A stretch of 64,000 nucleotides of DNA, from the NCBI GenBank assembly GCA_030427635.1, contig JAUIBA010000023.1, forward strand, positions 1 to 64,000, given 5' to 3'. Of this stretch, positions 19,047 to 29,064 are shown piece after piece (position 1 is the first letter of the stretch; each line of letters opens with the position of its first letter). This DNA is from Bacteroidia bacterium (GTDB lineage: Bacteria; Bacteroidota; Bacteroidia; Chitinophagales; Chitinophagaceae). The translations under genes and the position numbers were made by a program. The notes beneath the pieces were generated by a model, which was given only the letters and a program-made list of their open reading frames with translations, had not been told where the DNA came from and searched no databases.

Positions 19047-20219
19047 TTAGTCGTTTCCTGAAGGCAGGAACAGCTCTGCGGCTATCCTGTCGGCAAAGAG
19101 CTTGCCATTATTGGTAAGTATCAGTTTACGGTCCTGCTCATACAGCCACTTTTTCTCCTGAAATAGTTCTGCGGCTTTGGCCGTTATCGCAGCAGTGGTG
19201 TCGTCCCATTCCTGTGCTATATGGTTTAAGTCACAGCCCCATTGGGTACGCAGCGATGTCATGATATATTCATTCACTCTGTCTCTGTGTGAGAGTACTT
19301 CCTCTTCTTTCTGCAGGGTATTATGCTTCAGTATTGCTTCCGTATAGCGTATGTTATTGGCTACATTCCAGTGCCGGCGGTTATGCCCGTCAAATGAGTG
19401 GGCCGATGGGCCTATGCCCAGGTAGGGTAACCCCCGCCAGTAGTTGGTATTATGTATGGCATACATACCTGGCCGTGCCAGATTAGATATTTCATAGTGT
19501 TCATACCCCATACCGGCAGCATGCTCCATCAGTATCATCAGCTGTGCAGCCGCCTGCTCATTATCTACAGGGGCAGCCTTGTTGGTAGCAATGGCATGGT
19601 GCAGCGCAGTGCGCTCCTCTACCGTAAGTGCATATGCCGAAAAGTGTGGAATAGCCAGTTCTGCTACTTTATTCAGGTTCCCTTTCCATGCTTTATCATT
19701 CAGGCCTGGTATGCCATATATAAGGTCAATGGTGAGGTTCTCAAATCCGGCATCCTGTGCTCCTTTTATGGCGGTATCTGCCTGCTGTGCATTATGTGCC
19801 CGCTTCATATACTGCAGGTCTTCATCTCTGAATGACTGTACGCCAATGCTGAACCTGCTTATAGGTGTATGGCGCAGTGCACGCAGGTGTTCCCTACTCA
19901 GATCATCAGGGTTAGCTTCCAGCGTACACTCTGCCAGGTTCTCTACTTTATAATGTTGTTGTATGGTGTCAATGAGCCTGTTTATTTCATCGGCAGTAAG
20001 CAGGGATGGTGTGCCTCCGCCAAAGTAAATAGTACTGATACTGCGGCCGGCCAGATATGCTTTCTGCATCACCAGTTCCTGCATCATGGCCGCCAGCACA
20101 TCTTCTTTGTATCGTAGTGATGTAGAGAAGTGAAAATTGCAGTAAACACATGCCTGCCGGCAAAAGGGTATGTGCAGGTATATACCGGCCGAATGTTCGT
20201 TTTTCTCTGTCAGTTGCAT
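19047..20219 (-). CDS. hemW: Radical SAM heme chaperone HemW-like protein
   Basis: Radical-SAM protein of the coproporphyrinogen-oxidase-like family. HemW members bind heme and insert it into target proteins rather than acting as HemN oxidases. The N terminus has YLHIPFCRQACVYCNFHF with the CxxxCxxC cluster motif; the fourth cysteine typical of HemN is replaced by Phe, as in HemW. Other blocks are STIYFGGGTPSLL, TLEANPDD, RFSIGVQSF and GIPG. 390 aa, typical. Start ATG 20219. Confidence 0.93.
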   Translation of the reverse strand: MQLTEKNEHSAGIYLHIPFCRQACVYCNFHFSTSLRYKEDVLAAMMQELVMQKAYLAGRSISTIYFGGGTPSLLTADEINRLIDTIQQHYKVENLAECTLEANPDDLSREHLRALRHTPISRFSIGVQSFRDEDLQYMKRAHNAQQADTAIKGAQDAGFENLTIDLIYGIPGLNDKAWKGNLNKVAELAIPHFSAYALTVEERTALHHAIATNKAAPVDNEQAAAQLMILMEHAAGMGYEHYEISNLARPGMYAIHNTNYWRGLPYLGIGPSAHSFDGHNRRHWNVANNIRYTEAILKHNTLQKEEEVLSHRDRVNEYIMTSLRTQWGCDLNHIAQEWDDTTAAITAKAAELFQEKKWLYEQDRKLILTNNGKLFADRIAAELFLPSGND

Positions 20220-20251
20220 TGCTATTTATATCGTATGGGTACTTATCAGTA

Positions 20252-20288
20252 CCAGACAGCCCCGCATTTTGTGTACGGGGCTGTCTGG
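20252..20288 (-). terminator. Probable terminator of gcvP
   Basis: 13-bp perfect inverted repeat (arms 20252-20264 and 20276-20288) with an 11-nt loop, between the gcvP stop and the hemW start. No strong T run follows on the minus strand, so efficiency is uncertain. Confidence 0.6.
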
Positions 20289-20312
20289 ATATTTGTTTAG
20301 TTATCTGTTGGC

Positions 20313-23177
20313 CTATGCCTCAGCATAAGACTCTGTAGGTTCGCAGGTGCATATCAGATTACGGTCGCCATATGTGTTGTTCACACGGGCTACGCTTGGC
20401 CAGAACTTGTTGTTCCTTACATAAGGCAGCGGGAATGCTGCCTGCTGGCGGCTATAGCTGTGTGCCCATTCATCGGCAGTAGTGGCAAACTGTGTATGTG
20501 GCGCATTTTTCAGCACATTGTCCTTTCTGTCAGCTTTACCTTCTTCTATTGCACGTATTTCTTCACGTATGCCCAGCATAGCATCACAGAAGCGGTCCAG
20601 CTCTGCCTTATCCTCACTTTCTGTAGGCTCTACCATGATGGTGCCTGCTACAGGGAAGCTCAGAGTAGGTGCGTGGAAGCCATAGTCTATCAGACGTTTT
20701 GCCACATCTTCAGCCTCTACCTCAGCCGATTTCTTGAATGGGCGCAGGTCAATGATAAACTCATGTGCACAGGTGCCACCTGTACCTGTGTATAGGATGT
20801 CATATGCGCCCTGCAGGCGAGCACGCATATAGTTGGCATTCAGTATAGCGTATTCAGTAGCGTTTTTCACGCCCTTACTGCCCAGCATACGAATGTAGCC
20901 ATAGGAGATAAGCAGGATGCTGGCAGAGCCATATGGCGCAGCACTTACGGCACGGTTACCATTGCCAGATGCATTATCCAGTACATCGTGCGATGGCAGG
21001 AATGGTGCCAGATGCTGTTTTACGCATATAGGGCCCATGCCGGGACCACCACCACCATGTGGTATTGCAAATGTCTTATGCAGATTCAGGTGGCATACGT
21101 CAGCACCTATAAGCCCTGGTGCGGTAAGACCTACCTGAGCATTCATGTTGGCGCCATCCATGTATACCTGTCCGCCATGTGCATGTACGATAGCCGTGAT
21201 ATCCTTTACTGTCTCCTCATATACACCGTAGGTAGATGGGTAGGTAATCATAATACCTGCCAGGCTATCGGCATACTGAGCTGCTTTTGCCTTCAGATCA
21301 TCTACATCTATATATCCGTTTTCCAGAGCCTTCACTACCACTACTTTATAGCCTGCCATTACCGCGCTGGCAGGGTTAGTGCCATGTGCAGAGATAGGTA
21401 TCAGCATCACATTGCGGTGTTTGTCGCCACGGCTTTCATGATAACCGCGTATAGCCAGCAGGCCGGCATACTCACCCTGTGCACCACTGTTAGGCTGCAG
21501 ACTGCAGGCATCAAATGCGGTTATTTCACACAGGTATGCAGAGAGTTCCTTCACTATCTGCTGGTAGCCTTCTGTCTGGTTGGCCGGGGCAAACGGGTGC
21601 ATCTTGCTCCAGTGTGCCCAGCTCAGTGGCATCATTTCAGTAGCTGCATTCAGCTTCATGGTACAGCTGCCCAGTGATATCATACTGGTGTTCAGGCTCA
21701 GGTCTTTATTTTCCAGCATCTTCAGGTAGCGCATCATCTGCGACTCACTATGATGGCTGTTAAACACCTGCTGTGTAAGGTATTCGCTGGTACGTGTAAG
21801 TGCCGAAGGGATGTGTGTAAGTGCGGTATGCTCATCTATGCTGATAGATACCGGCTCTTCAGTCCCGGTTATTGAACTGATGATGTCCATTACGTCTGAT
21901 GGTGTAGTTGTCTCATCCAGAGATATACTTACCATGTTTTCATTGTAGCGGAAATTGATACCGGCAGCTTCCGCCCGTGTGCGTACGGCAGCACTGTCAC
22001 TTACGCTTACCGTTACTGTATCAAAATAGCTGTTGCTGTTCAGTTTCAGTCCTGCTGCAGCAAGTGAGTCGCCCAGTACCTGCGCCAGCAGTGCTACACG
22101 CTTAGCTATATTCTTCAGCCCGTCAGGACCATGATATACGGCATACATTGCAGCCATATTGGCCAGCAGTGCCTGTGCGGTACAGATATTGGAAGTTGCT
22201 TTTTCACGCTTTATGTGCTGCTCACGTGTGCCCAGGGCCATGCGCAGTGCACGGTGACCATTGGCATCAATGCTCACGCCTATGAGACGGCCAGGCAGCA
22301 TACGCTTATAATCGTCTTTAACGGCAAAGAAAGCAGCGTGAGGTCCGCCAAAACCCAGTGGTACACCAAAGCGCTGTGCAGAGCCTACTGCAACATCAGC
22401 TCCCAGTTCGCCGGGAGAAGTAAGCAACGTAAGTGCCAGCAGATCAGTTGCCATACATACCAGCGAACCGGATGCATGCGTAGCTTCTATAAAGCTGCGG
22501 TAATCTTCTACTGAGCCTTTATCGTTAGGGTATTGCAGCAGTGCGCCAAAGTAGGTATCATCCAGAGCGGTGGTGCGGTAATCGCCGGTTACAACTTCTA
22601 TACCCAGCGGCAGTGCACGTGTTATTACTACATCTTTTGTCTGCTGGAATACATCACTGTCTACGAAAAACTTGTTTCTGGTTTCGCTGTTAGCCGCATG
22701 GTGAAACATGTTCATAGCCTCAGCAGCAGCAGTACCTTCATCCAGGAGGGAAGCATTGCTTATGGGCAGGCCGGTAAGGTCGCTCACCATAGTCTGGTAA
22801 TTAAGCAGGCTTTCCAGACGACCCTGGCTTATCTCAGCCTGGTAAGGTGTGTACTGTGTGTACCATCCTGGGTTTTCAAAAATGTTGCGCAGTATTACGC
22901 TGGGTGTATGTGTATCATAGTATCCCTGGCCTATATAGTTCCTGAATACCTTGTTCTTCAGTGATATTTCCTTCAGCATGGTGAGGTATTCTGCCTCGCT
23001 CATTCCTGAAGGAATGTTCAGCGCATGGTCCATACGGATAGCCTGCGGCACTGTACGGCTTATCAGCTCTTCAATACTGCCCGCTCCTATGGTGCTGAGC
23101 ATCGCTTTTGTGTCCTGCGGATTCGGGCCTATGTGGCGACCGATAAATTCTGCGCTCTGCGCTGAGAACAAGTTCAT
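20313..23177 (-). CDS. gcvP: Glycine dehydrogenase (decarboxylating), P protein
   Basis: PLP-dependent P protein of the glycine cleavage system; it decarboxylates glycine and passes the aminomethyl group to the lipoyl H protein. At 954 aa it is the single-chain (fused P1/P2) form. The N terminus [17 protein letters not shown] is typical, and the PLP-lysine region [20 protein letters not shown] is intact. The region [17 protein letters not shown] and the C-terminal [13 protein letters not shown] match the family closely. gcvH and gcvT are not adjacent. A TATCTTTG box at 23231-23224 gives a leader of roughly 40 nt. Confidence 0.98.
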   Translation of the reverse strand: MNLFSAQSAEFIGRHIGPNPQDTKAMLSTIGAGSIEELISRTVPQAIRMDHALNIPSGMSEAEYLTMLKEISLKNKVFRNYIGQGYYDTHTPSVILRNIFENPGWYTQYTPYQAEISQGRLESLLNYQTMVSDLTGLPISNASLLDEGTAAAEAMNMFHHAANSETRNKFFVDSDVFQQTKDVVITRALPLGIEVVTGDYRTTALDDTYFGALLQYPNDKGSVEDYRSFIEATHASGSLVCMATDLLALTLLTSPGELGADVAVGSAQRFGVPLGFGGPHAAFFAVKDDYKRMLPGRLIGVSIDANGHRALRMALGTREQHIKREKATSNICTAQALLANMAAMYAVYHGPDGLKNIAKRVALLAQVLGDSLAAAGLKLNSNSYFDTVTVSVSDSAAVRTRAEAAGINFRYNENMVSISLDETTTPSDVMDIISSITGTEEPVSISIDEHTALTHIPSALTRTSEYLTQQVFNSHHSESQMMRYLKMLENKDLSLNTSMISLGSCTMKLNAATEMMPLSWAHWSKMHPFAPANQTEGYQQIVKELSAYLCEITAFDACSLQPNSGAQGEYAGLLAIRGYHESRGDKHRNVMLIPISAHGTNPASAVMAGYKVVVVKALENGYIDVDDLKAKAAQYADSLAGIMITYPSTYGVYEETVKDITAIVHAHGGQVYMDGANMNAQVGLTAPGLIGADVCHLNLHKTFAIPHGGGGPGMGPICVKQHLAPFLPSHDVLDNASGNGNRAVSAAPYGSASILLISYGYIRMLGSKGVKNATEYAILNANYMRARLQGAYDILYTGTGGTCAHEFIIDLRPFKKSAEVEAEDVAKRLIDYGFHAPTLSFPVAGTIMVEPTESEDKAELDRFCDAMLGIREEIRAIEEGKADRKDNVLKNAPHTQFATTADEWAHSYSRQQAAFPLPYVRNNKFWPSVARVNNTYGDRNLICTCEPTESYAEA

Positions 23178-23223
23178 AAATAAATATTAAGATAAATTAA
23201 ATTATATACTCAAAAAAGATGTG

Positions 23224-23231
23224 CAAAGATA
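23224..23231 (-). promoter_or_regulatory. Promoter -7 box for gcvP
   Basis: TATCTTTG on the minus strand, an exact match to the Bacteroidota TAnnTTTG element, placed about 46 nt upstream of the gcvP start. No clear -33 element is seen. Confidence 0.55.
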
Positions 23232-23313
23232 AAAATATATTGCCGAATATACTGATACTGGTCAGTATGACCTGCCATAAACGGAATGATATTATATTAA
23301 ATCGTAGTGTCTG

Positions 23314-23345
23314 TTTTGCCTTCCCCGAAATCATGTGTTCCTTTG
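23314..23345 (+). promoter_or_regulatory. Promoter for gamma-carbonic anhydrase gene
   Basis: TTTTG at 23314-23318 followed after 19 bp by TTCCTTTG at 23338-23345, one mismatch from TAnnTTTG. It lies 21 nt before the start codon at 23367. Confidence 0.5.
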
Positions 23346-23366
23346 TAAAAACAAACTGATAATCTG

Positions 23367-23879
23367 ATGCCATATATATTACCTGTTAAGGGTGTAGCCC
23401 CTCAACTGCCTGATAGCTGTTTTATAGCGCCTAATGCCACCATTGCAGGAGATGTAATAACGGGTGAGGAATGTAGTTTCTGGTTTAATGCAGTGGTGCG
23501 TGGCGATGTAAACAGCATTCGCCTGGGCAATAAGGTCAATGTGCAGGATGGCGCCTGTATTCATTGTACCTACCAGAAAACCACTACCGAGATAGGTAAT
23601 AATGTATCTATAGGACACAATGCCATTGTGCATGGCTGTAAGGTGGCCGATAATGTACTTATAGGCATGGGGGCAATAGTTATGGATAATGTGGAAATAG
23701 GTGCTAACAGCATCATAGCTGCAGGTGCTGTAGTGCTGGAAGGCACTAAGGTACCTGCGGGTAGTGTTTTTGCCGGAGTACCTGCAAAGAAGGTTAAAGA
23801 CATCAGTCAGGAGTTGCTGAGTGGGGAAGTAGAGCGTATAGCTAATAACTACCTCATGTACAGCTCATGGTTTCGCTAG
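23367..23879 (+). CDS. Gamma-carbonic anhydrase family hexapeptide-repeat protein
   Basis: 170-residue left-handed beta-helix protein of the YrdA/PaaY/CaiE group. The hexapeptide repeats run from about residue 15 to 145; His residues in HCTYQKT, SIGHNAIVHGC and nearby correspond to the metal-binding histidines of gamma-carbonic anhydrases. The conserved SFWFNAVVRGDVNSI stretch is present. The real activity of this group is often untested, so carbonic anhydrase activity is inference. The gene is divergent from gcvP and upstream of the CDF exporter with a 70-bp gap. Confidence 0.9.
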   Translation: MPYILPVKGVAPQLPDSCFIAPNATIAGDVITGEECSFWFNAVVRGDVNSIRLGNKVNVQDGACIHCTYQKTTTEIGNNVSIGHNAIVHGCKVADNVLIGMGAIVMDNVEIGANSIIAAGAVVLEGTKVPAGSVFAGVPAKKVKDISQELLSGEVERIANNYLMYSSWFR

Positions 23880-23949
23880 TAGTAAAATAACCTGTTTCAT
23901 GCTTTATGACCGGGGTTCTGTATAGCCGGGTAAACTGTAATTCTGTTTT

Positions 23950-24894
23950 ATGCACAGTCATCATCATCACGGGAGTCATGGAGGCGGTCATCATGGGCAT
24001 GGTCATCACCATCACCATCATCACCGGCCACATATCAGCCGGGCTTTCGGGTGGGGTATAGCGCTTAATGCGGCCTTTGTACTGGTGCAGGCTGCTGCCG
24101 GCTTCTATACAGATTCGGTTGCTCTGCTCAGCGATGCAGGTCATAATCTGAGCGATGTAGCCAGCCTTATCATTTCCCTGCTGGCTTACAGGCTGTCTAA
24201 ATCCAGACCCACACATACATTTACTTATGGTTACCGTAAGAGCACTGTACTGGCAGCACTCATTAATGCGGTGATACTGCTGGTAGCTATAGGTGTGCTG
24301 GGCTACGAAGCCGTGCACCGCCTGCGGCAGCCTCATCCGGTAGATGGCGGGCTGGTAGCAGTCATAGCAGGTGTAGGCATAGCGGTGAATTTTATCAGTG
24401 CCATGTTTTTCTTCCGCAGCAAGGACCACGACCTTAATACCAAAGGTGCTTATCTGCATCTTATGGCCGATGCCGCAGTATCGGCGGGGGTTGTAGTGGC
24501 TGGGATACTTATTGCCCGCACAGGCTGGTACTGGCTGGATGGGGCGGTAAGCCTTGTTATATTACTCACCATATTATTCAGCACATGGGGCCTGCTTACA
24601 GATAGTGTACGTATGGCGCTGGACGCTGTTCCTCACAATGTTACCGTGGAGCGTGTAAAGGAACTGGTACTGGCTATGCCCGGTGTTGTGGAAATGCACC
24701 ATACCCATATATGGGCCATAAGCACCACACAGAATGCACTCACCACCCACCTTACACTAAGCGACAGCCTCAGTTTTGAGGAGAAACTGAAAGTAGTACA
24801 TGATGTAAAGCACAAGCTATCTCATCATCATATTCATCATGCTACTATAGAGCTTGACTCTGCAAAACGCCCCTGTGAGGATAAAGATTGCTGA
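23950..24894 (+). CDS. Cation diffusion facilitator (zinc/divalent metal) exporter
   Basis: CDF-family proton-coupled metal exporter, CzcD/ZitB-like, 314 aa. The first 27 residues are almost all His and Gly, a likely metal-binding sensor or buffer. Six membrane segments can be traced; metal-site motifs are SDAGHNLSD in TM2 and HLMADAAVSAG in TM5, the HxxxD pattern typical of Zn-preferring members. A cytoplasmic C-terminal domain with HTHIWAIS follows, and the protein ends in Cys (DKDC). Substrate is inferred to be Zn(II), possibly Co(II) or Cd(II). Confidence 0.93.
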   Translation: MHSHHHHGSHGGGHHGHGHHHHHHHRPHISRAFGWGIALNAAFVLVQAAAGFYTDSVALLSDAGHNLSDVASLIISLLAYRLSKSRPTHTFTYGYRKSTVLAALINAVILLVAIGVLGYEAVHRLRQPHPVDGGLVAVIAGVGIAVNFISAMFFFRSKDHDLNTKGAYLHLMADAAVSAGVVVAGILIARTGWYWLDGAVSLVILLTILFSTWGLLTDSVRMALDAVPHNVTVERVKELVLAMPGVVEMHHTHIWAISTTQNALTTHLTLSDSLSFEEKLKVVHDVKHKLSHHHIHHATIELDSAKRPCEDKDC

Positions 24895-25072
24895 TGTCTC
24901 TTTTTACTGTTGCTGAATAACATTTTTAATACCTGAACCGGCAGTTTCTTTGTATCCTGTCTGTTTTATCATCGTTACATTCATCCTGATCCTATTTATA
25001 AATGCCAGCATTAAGTTTACATATAATATTATACCCGTAAAAATGCCTGAATAAAGGCAGGAGTGGATGTGT

Positions 25073-25080
25073 TATTTTTG
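25073..25080 (+). promoter_or_regulatory. Promoter -7 box for era
   Basis: TATTTTTG matches TAnnTTTG exactly and ends five bases before the era ATG at 25086, so the transcript may start at or next to the start codon. No -33 element is obvious. Confidence 0.55.
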
Positions 25081-25085
25081 CATTT

Positions 25086-25970
25086 ATGTCAGAAAGTTAC
25101 AAGTCGGGATTTGTAAACATATTTGGTGCCCCGAATGCCGGTAAATCTACATTGCTCAATCTGTTGCTGGGCGAGCGGCTGGTTATAGTATCGCCCAAGG
25201 TACAGACCACCAGGCACCGTATTCTGGGTATATATAGTGAGCCTGATTATCAGATTGTGTTTTCAGACACACCGGGTATCATAGAGCCTAAATATAAGCT
25301 GCATCAGAAAATGATGCTACAGGTAAAAAGCGCACTGGAAGATGCCGATGTCGCAGTGCTGGTACATGACATTAACCTCCCCGCAGAGGAGTTTGAGATG
25401 ATAGCCAACAGCCTGAAGCTGAAAGTGCCGGCTATTCTTCTGCTGAATAAAATTGACAAGGTTAAGGACAAGAGTACGGTAGAACCACTGGTGCAGCAGT
25501 ACCGGGCGCAGTATCCTGCATGGGATGTACTACCCGTATCTGCTAAGAAAGAGACAAATACCGATAAGGTATTACCACTCATATTAAAGCACCTGCCGGA
25601 AGGTATGCCATTCTATCCCGAGGATAGTATATCAGACAGGAATGAACGTTTCTTTGTTGCAGAGATGATACGGGAGCAGATATATAGTCTGTATGAAGAG
25701 GAGATACCATATCACGCTGCAGTTATCATTCAGTCGTTTGAAGAGAAAGCGACACTGAGTGTAATTAAGGCAGATATTATAGTAAGCCGGGAAACACAGA
25801 AGGTAATACTGATAGGCAAGGGCGGAAGCATGATTAAGCAGCTGGGTATCAATGCACGCAAGGCTATAGAGGAGTTTCTGCAGTGTAAGGTACACCTGGA
25901 GCTGTTTGTAAAAGTACGCCCCAAATGGCGTGATAACGAAAACTACCTGCGTGAGTATGGGTATAATTGA
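25086..25970 (+). CDS. era: GTPase Era
   Basis: Ras-like GTPase with a C-terminal KH domain that binds 16S rRNA and aids 30S subunit maturation. G1 is GAPNAGKST at residues 14-22, the switch region has VQTTRHRILGI, G3 is DTPG, G4 is NKID, and the KH segment includes VILIGKGGSMIKQLG. 294 aa, standard. The downstream PLP-enzyme gene overlaps the last codons of era. Confidence 0.98.
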   Translation: MSESYKSGFVNIFGAPNAGKSTLLNLLLGERLVIVSPKVQTTRHRILGIYSEPDYQIVFSDTPGIIEPKYKLHQKMMLQVKSALEDADVAVLVHDINLPAEEFEMIANSLKLKVPAILLLNKIDKVKDKSTVEPLVQQYRAQYPAWDVLPVSAKKETNTDKVLPLILKHLPEGMPFYPEDSISDRNERFFVAEMIREQIYSLYEEEIPYHAAVIIQSFEEKATLSVIKADIIVSRETQKVILIGKGGSMIKQLGINARKAIEEFLQCKVHLELFVKVRPKWRDNENYLREYGYN

Positions 25971-26856
25971 TGAACGCCGGGCAGTGATACAGCCCCTCAA
26001 TAAGGTTTGGTACAAAGGGAAGGTATCGGCTATAGATATGCTGCGGCTGGATATGCTGCACCCTGTAATATCAGGCAATAAATGGTATAAGCTGCGGCTC
26101 AATCTGGCCTGGGCGCAGGACCATGGCCGGCAGACGGTGGTTACCTTTGGCGGTGCCTGGTCTAATCATCTGGTGGCAACCGCCTTTGCCGCCAGACAGT
26201 TTGGTATAAAAAGTGTGGGTATAGTAAGAGGTGTGCAGGAGTCGCTGACACAGACGCTGAAAGACTGCCGGGAGTATGGCATGGAGTTGATATTTGTGAG
26301 CCGTGAAGATTATGCCCTCCGTCACCAGCCCGAATGGGCAGAGGATATGGTACGCCACTTTGATGAGATATACATAATACCCGAGGGTGGAGCCAATGAG
26401 CGGGGCCGGATGGGGGCAGGGCTTATAAAGAGATTTATCACTGATAGCTACACGCATGTAATACAGGCAGTAGGTACCGGTACTACTATGGCTGGGTTGC
26501 GCAATGCATTACCTGTAGCGCAGTACATGATGGGGGTAGTACCAATGAAGCATGCAGGCGAGCAGAGCCATTACATATCGGCGCATACTGATGCCGATAT
26601 GGCTGGCTCATGGGAGATGCTGGCAGAGCCGCTGGGGGGCGGGTTTGGTAAATGGAATGATACCCTTACCGGGTTTATGAATGAGTTTTATACAGATAAT
26701 CAGATACCGCTTGATGTCGTGTACACATCAAAAATGATGTATAAAGTAAAAGCCCTGCTGGACGACAATCATTTCTCATCCTGCGACAGGATTCTGTGCA
26801 TCCACTCCGGTGGCTTACAGGGAAATGTTTCAGTAAAAGATAAGCTTGTTTACTAG
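25957..26856 (+). CDS. ACC deaminase / D-cysteine desulfhydrase family PLP enzyme
   Basis: Fold-type II PLP enzyme, 299 aa from ATG 25957. The PLP lysine lies in ISGNKWYKLRLNL, and the next block TFGGAWSNHLVATA with EGGANERG and AVGTGTTMAGL fits the family that includes 1-aminocyclopropane-1-carboxylate deaminase and D-cysteine desulfhydrase. The sequence does not decide between these activities. I chose ATG 25957, overlapping era by 14 bp, because frames starting further upstream lie inside era. It is likely co-transcribed with era and converges with the MORN gene 4 bp away. Confidence 0.87.
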   Translation: MGIIDERRAVIQPLNKVWYKGKVSAIDMLRLDMLHPVISGNKWYKLRLNLAWAQDHGRQTVVTFGGAWSNHLVATAFAARQFGIKSVGIVRGVQESLTQTLKDCREYGMELIFVSREDYALRHQPEWAEDMVRHFDEIYIIPEGGANERGRMGAGLIKRFITDSYTHVIQAVGTGTTMAGLRNALPVAQYMMGVVPMKHAGEQSHYISAHTDADMAGSWEMLAEPLGGGFGKWNDTLTGFMNEFYTDNQIPLDVVYTSKMMYKVKALLDDNHFSSCDRILCIHSGGLQGNVSVKDKLVY

Positions 26857-26860
26857 CTGG

Positions 26861-27721
26861 TTATTCCTCTCCGCTCATCATCTGTTTTTTTGTTTCTTTG
26901 GTGCTGGGGTAGCGTCCCACCGGCCGGTCTTTTTCAAACTGTCCTATAAATATTAGCTTACCTTTTTTATTGTACACCGCTCCGCGTCCGCTTTTGATAC
27001 CGTCTTTCCACTGTCCCACATATTTCTTGGCATGTGGGCAATACTTTATTTTATACTTGTCTTTTTTTGAGGTTATGAAGTAGCTGCCATAGCCATTTTT
27101 CATATCGTTGGAAAAGTGACCATCATACTTGTCCCCATTGTTCCAGAAGAATAGTCCTTCACCCTCTTTTCTGTCATTTATCCATGGACCTTCATAGCGG
27201 GCGCCGTTTTCGTAGAAATAGGTGCCTTTCCCGTGTCGCTGATTGTTTTTGAACTCGCCTACATATTTATCGCCGTTAGGCCAGTAGTAGGTACCCTTTC
27301 CTGTACGGGCATCATTTACATACTGCCCGTCATACCTTTCATCATTGGTCCATATGCAATAGCCGTGACCATTTTTCATATCATTATGAAAGTCACCTTC
27401 ATATTTGTTTCCGTCTATAGAAAAGAGGTTTCCTTTCCCCTCGCGCATACCGTTTTTCCACTGTCCCTCATAGCGGCTCCCTTCGGGATAATACATAGTT
27501 CCTTTGCCAAACATGGTGTCATTGGCAAACTGGCCTACATACTTTCGTCCGTCAGGCCATGTGCAGGTTCCATACCCCCATTTTTTTCCATCTTTCTTAT
27601 CTCCGGTATACTCATATATTCCCTTTTTTATCTGTGGGTGTGCAGACTGTGCCGTGCTAATATAAAAGCTGCAGATTGCTGCAAGAAAAAAGCCTGAAAA
27701 CTTATGCGAAATAAATTCCAT
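26861..27721 (-). CDS. Secreted MORN-repeat protein
   Basis: Predicted exported protein of 286 aa: a signal peptide (about residues 1-27, ending near STAQSA) followed by at least nine MORN repeats of the YxGxxxNxxxxGxGxxxxxxG type, for example YEGDFHNDMKNGHGYCIW and YVGEFKNNQRHGKGTYFY. Each repeat forms a beta hairpin; MORN proteins act as scaffolds or bind lipids, and the function here is unknown. I chose ATG 27721 because the TAACTTTG promoter box (27735-27728) covers the alternative TTG start at 27730. It converges with the PLP-enzyme gene. Confidence 0.85.
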   Translation of the reverse strand: MEFISHKFSGFFLAAICSFYISTAQSAHPQIKKGIYEYTGDKKDGKKWGYGTCTWPDGRKYVGQFANDTMFGKGTMYYPEGSRYEGQWKNGMREGKGNLFSIDGNKYEGDFHNDMKNGHGYCIWTNDERYDGQYVNDARTGKGTYYWPNGDKYVGEFKNNQRHGKGTYFYENGARYEGPWINDRKEGEGLFFWNNGDKYDGHFSNDMKNGYGSYFITSKKDKYKIKYCPHAKKYVGQWKDGIKSGRGAVYNKKGKLIFIGQFEKDRPVGRYPSTKETKKQMMSGEE

Positions 27722-27727
27722 ACGCTG

Positions 27728-27735
27728 CAAAGTTA
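27728..27735 (-). promoter_or_regulatory. Promoter -7 box for MORN gene
   Basis: TAACTTTG on the minus strand, an exact TAnnTTTG match ending six bases before the ATG at 27721. It overlaps, and so argues against, an upstream TTG start. Confidence 0.55.
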
Positions 27736-27817
27736 CTTAAAATGAGAGGAGTGCATGAAGTGGGGATAGCCGGTTGGTAATATTTTCAGGGAAATGTTAT
27801 GGGACTGTAATAGGTAT

Positions 27818-27825
27818 TACCTTTG
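27818..27825 (+). promoter_or_regulatory. Promoter -7 box for proline dehydrogenase gene
   Basis: TACCTTTG matches TAnnTTTG exactly. It overlaps the TTG codon at 27823, ruling that out as the translation start. Confidence 0.55.
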
Positions 27826-27885
27826 CAGCCATCTGTTGCAGCAGGCATGGCGGCAGATGATATATATTATTGTCAGATCAGCAAT

Positions 27886-29052
27886 ATGCTTCCGGAATTT
27901 AATAACACAGAGATCGCCTTCAGATACAGGGATAATGATGAGCTGAAAAAGGCCCGGTTCCTTTTTTCATCTATGGGGTCACCCACACTTACTTCAGTAG
28001 GTATGAAGCTCACAAAGTTTGCAATATCATGGAAACTTCCGGTTAAGGGTGTGATTAAGTCAACACTCTTCCGTCAGTTTTGTGGTGGGGAAACCATGCA
28101 GGAAGCAGGGCAAACTGCTGATATGCTGTCCCGTTATGGTGTGAAAACAATACTGGATTATGGCGTGGAGGGAAAGGAAAGTGAGGCTGATTTTGACAAG
28201 GCAGTGCCTGAGTTTGTAAGCGCAATAAAATACGCTGCGGCCAATAAGCATATTCCTTTCATAAGCATAAAAGTTACCGGTTTTGCGTGGGTAGATATGC
28301 TGGAAAAAATCCATGCCGGTGTGCCGCTTAATGAGCATGGCAAAGCGGCATGGGATAAGGTATTTAAACGGATTGATACCATTTGCAAAGCGGCATCTGA
28401 TGCCGGTATAATGGTACTGGTAGATGCAGAGGAAAGCTGGATACAGAAACCGGTAGATGACCTTGCCGATGCCATGATGGAGCGGTACAACCGGGGCCGT
28501 GTCGTTGTGTTCAATACATTTCAGCTATACAGGCATGACCGCCTTGAATTCCTGAAAGCATCTCATGCCCGTGCTACAGAGAAAGGTTATATACTGGGGG
28601 CAAAGCTGGTGCGTGGTGCTTATATGGAAAAGGAGCGTGCCCGTGCAGCGCAGATGGGGTATCCCTCTCCCATACAGCCCGATAAGCATGCTACCGACAG
28701 AGATTATGACGAGGCTGTTCTTTACTGTCTGGAGCACCTTGCATCTGTAGCGTTGTTTATAGGTACGCACAATGAGAGCAGCTGCATGAAAGCGGCCGTA
28801 TATATGGATAGCCATGGTATAACTCCGGGAACAGACAGGGTATATTTCTCTCAGCTGTATGGCATGAGTGATAATATCTCTTTTAATCTGGCAGGTAGTG
28901 GTTATAATGTAGCAAAGTACCTGCCTTATGGTCCGGTACAGGATGTAATACCATATCTTCTGAGACGCGCACAGGAAAATACTTCTGTTGCCGGCCAGAC
29001 CGGACGCGAGTTGTCGCTTATCAATCAGGAAATAAAGCGCAGGGGTAGCTGA
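27886..29052 (+). CDS. putA: Proline dehydrogenase (single-domain PRODH)
   Basis: FAD-dependent enzyme oxidising proline to pyrroline-5-carboxylate; the PRODH TIM-barrel only, without the P5C dehydrogenase part of bifunctional PutA. Family features: FISIKVTGFAW, LVDAEESW, VFNTFQLYRHDRLEFL, the FAD/substrate region KLVRGAYMEKERARA and a C-terminal YLPYGPVQDVIPYLLRRAQEN containing the RRxxEN-like substrate motif. I chose ATG 27886 (MLPEFNNTEIAF), which aligns with usual family starts; ATG 27847 is possible. About 388 aa. The gene symbol is used in the broad sense. Confidence 0.92.
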   Translation: MLPEFNNTEIAFRYRDNDELKKARFLFSSMGSPTLTSVGMKLTKFAISWKLPVKGVIKSTLFRQFCGGETMQEAGQTADMLSRYGVKTILDYGVEGKESEADFDKAVPEFVSAIKYAAANKHIPFISIKVTGFAWVDMLEKIHAGVPLNEHGKAAWDKVFKRIDTICKAASDAGIMVLVDAEESWIQKPVDDLADAMMERYNRGRVVVFNTFQLYRHDRLEFLKASHARATEKGYILGAKLVRGAYMEKERARAAQMGYPSPIQPDKHATDRDYDEAVLYCLEHLASVALFIGTHNESSCMKAAVYMDSHGITPGTDRVYFSQLYGMSDNISFNLAGSGYNVAKYLPYGPVQDVIPYLLRRAQENTSVAGQTGRELSLINQEIKRRGS

Positions 29053-29064
29053 TAGTTTTATCTG

